Positions 7,006 to 7,215 of a stretch of 7,215 nucleotides of DNA are shown one piece after another. The notes beneath the pieces are model-generated. The model ran no database searches. It was not told where the DNA came from and saw only the letters and a program-made list of their open reading frames with translations. Location: the NCBI GenBank assembly GCA_900757185.1, contig CAAEMX010000039.1:1-7215 (forward strand), given 5' to 3'. Both the position numbers and the translations under genes were made by a program. Position 1 is the stretch's first letter; the number at the start of each line of letters is the position of its first letter. The stretch is from an uncultured Collinsella sp. (GTDB lineage Bacteria > Actinomycetota > Coriobacteriia > Coriobacteriales > Coriobacteriaceae).

Positions 7006-7035
7006 ATTGTAGCCCGTTCACAGAAGATGCGACAA
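7006..7035 (-). promoter_or_regulatory. Candidate proximal promoter of the acpS operon
   Basis: On the minus strand TTGTCG (7035-7030) serves as a -35 box and TACAAT (7011-7006) as a -10 box, with an 18-bp spacer. The -10 box differs from TATAAT at one base and the -35 box matches TTGACA at four of six. Transcription would begin near 6998-7000, leaving a short leader of roughly 22-24 nt before the acpS ATG. No known operator or riboswitch fold is visible in so short a leader. Confidence 0.6.
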
Positions 7036-7041
7036 ACGAGG

Positions 7042-7071
7042 GTTATAAAACACAGCTACTATGTGAGACAA
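7042..7071 (-). promoter_or_regulatory. Candidate distal promoter of the acpS operon
   Basis: On the minus strand TTGTCT (7071-7066) and TATAAC (7047-7042) are separated by 18 bp. The -10 differs from consensus at one base, the -35 matches at four of six. It lies 36 bp upstream of the proximal candidate with the same spacing and the same TTGTC start, so the two form a tandem pair between the rRNA terminator and acpS. Its spacer holds CACA...TGTG (7051-7065), a short dyad that could be chance. Confidence 0.45.
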
Positions 7072-7085
7072 ATTGCCCGAGATAC

Positions 7086-7118
7086 AAAAAAAGGGGGAGG
7101 CCGCGAGGCCTCCCCCTT
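7086..7118 (-). terminator. Intrinsic terminator of the rRNA operon
   Basis: AAGGGGGAGGCC (7091-7102) pairs with GGCCTCCCCCTT (7107-7118) around a 4-nt loop. On the minus strand the stem leads into seven consecutive T (7092-7086, the first two also pairing), the classic Rho-independent layout. It follows the 5S rRNA gene by about 30 nt and separates the rRNA operon from the promoters of acpS. On the plus strand the stem is followed by CTTCTTAAAG, so termination that way would be weaker. Confidence 0.92.
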
Positions 7119-7131
7119 CTTAAAGTCATCC

Positions 7132-7148
7132 GACGGCTCGGTGCCGTC
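7132..7148 (-). other. Hairpin just 3' of the 5S rRNA
   Basis: GACGGC (7132-7137) and GCCGTC (7143-7148) form a 6-bp GC-rich stem with a 5-nt loop between the 5S 3' end and the terminator. It has no U tract. It may be a processing or protective element in the rRNA trailer. Confidence 0.5.
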
Positions 7149-7150
7149 CA

Positions 7151-7215
7151 CCGGTCAGCGGCGCCCTGGCCTCCCACGGGCTGGCCCCGCAGTACTCTCG
7201 GCGCGATGGGGCTTA
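7151..7215 (-). rRNA. rrf: 5S ribosomal RNA, 3' part (runs off the window)
   Basis: Read on the minus strand from 7215, the sequence starts TAAGCCCCATCGCGCCGAGA and continues GTACTGCGGGGCCAGCCCGT, then GGGAGGCCAGGG. This matches the second half of bacterial 5S rRNA: the loop after GAAGT-TAAG, the CGCCGA-G-GTACTG segment of helix IV/loop E, and the GGGAG turn before the closing stem. About 65 nt of the usual 115-120 are present; the 5' half lies beyond the right edge. The 3' end at 7151-7155 is estimated, since the 5' strand of the closing stem cannot be seen. A strong terminator follows, so this is the last gene of an rRNA operon. Confidence 0.9.

Noticed and set aside
7132..7148. Second terminator after 5S rRNA
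   Set aside because: The stem has no U tract; the hairpin at 7091-7118 meets the criteria instead.

Overview
The window looks like chromosomal DNA from a high-GC actinomycete-type bacterium of the class Coriobacteriia, with Collinsella or a close relative the best guess. The guess rests on three things: the gene order acpS-nnr-alr-tsaE-tsaB-rimI-tsaD is the actinobacterial one, TsaB, RimI and TsaD are one polypeptide, and the bases are GC-rich. No sequence search was possible, so the genus is an inference. Every supported gene lies on the minus strand, so the window reads from right to left.

Right end (about 7085-7215): the 3' part of a 5S rRNA gene that runs off the window, a small hairpin, then a strong intrinsic terminator (12-bp GC-rich stem followed by a U tract). 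This is the tail of an rRNA operon. Next, at 6989-7080, is a short intergenic region with two candidate sigma-70-type promoters in tandem, both pointing into the gene cluster.

Middle (153-6976): six tightly packed genes, almost certainly one operon. They are acpS (holo-ACP synthase, with an unusual C-terminal tail), nnr (two-domain NAD(P)H-hydrate repair enzyme), alr (alanine racemase), a family 4 Fe-S uracil-DNA glycosylase, tsaE, and a three-domain TsaB-RimI-TsaD fusion. Junctions are 0, 2, 8 and 12 nt, then a 14-nt overlap. The products serve lipid carrier activation, metabolite repair, cell-wall D-alanine supply, DNA repair, tRNA t6A37 modification and ribosomal protein acetylation. It is a housekeeping operon, not a defence or mobile island. 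For t6A synthesis everything is present except TsaC/Sua5, which must be encoded elsewhere.

Left end (1-152): no gene. It holds a perfect 27-bp inverted repeat (1-27 and 97-123) that starts at the first base of the window and encloses a second, nested hairpin, plus a small hairpin just after the last stop codon. This is the least explained part of the window: it may be a terminator structure, a MITE-like element or an invertible segment. The window may be a complete contig broken at two repeats (the 5S gene and this inverted repeat).

The most notable points are the TsaB-RimI-TsaD fusion, the left-edge inverted repeat, the uracil-DNA glycosylase inserted in a conserved gene order, and the atypical AcpS. 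I did not find evidence for a wholly new system.
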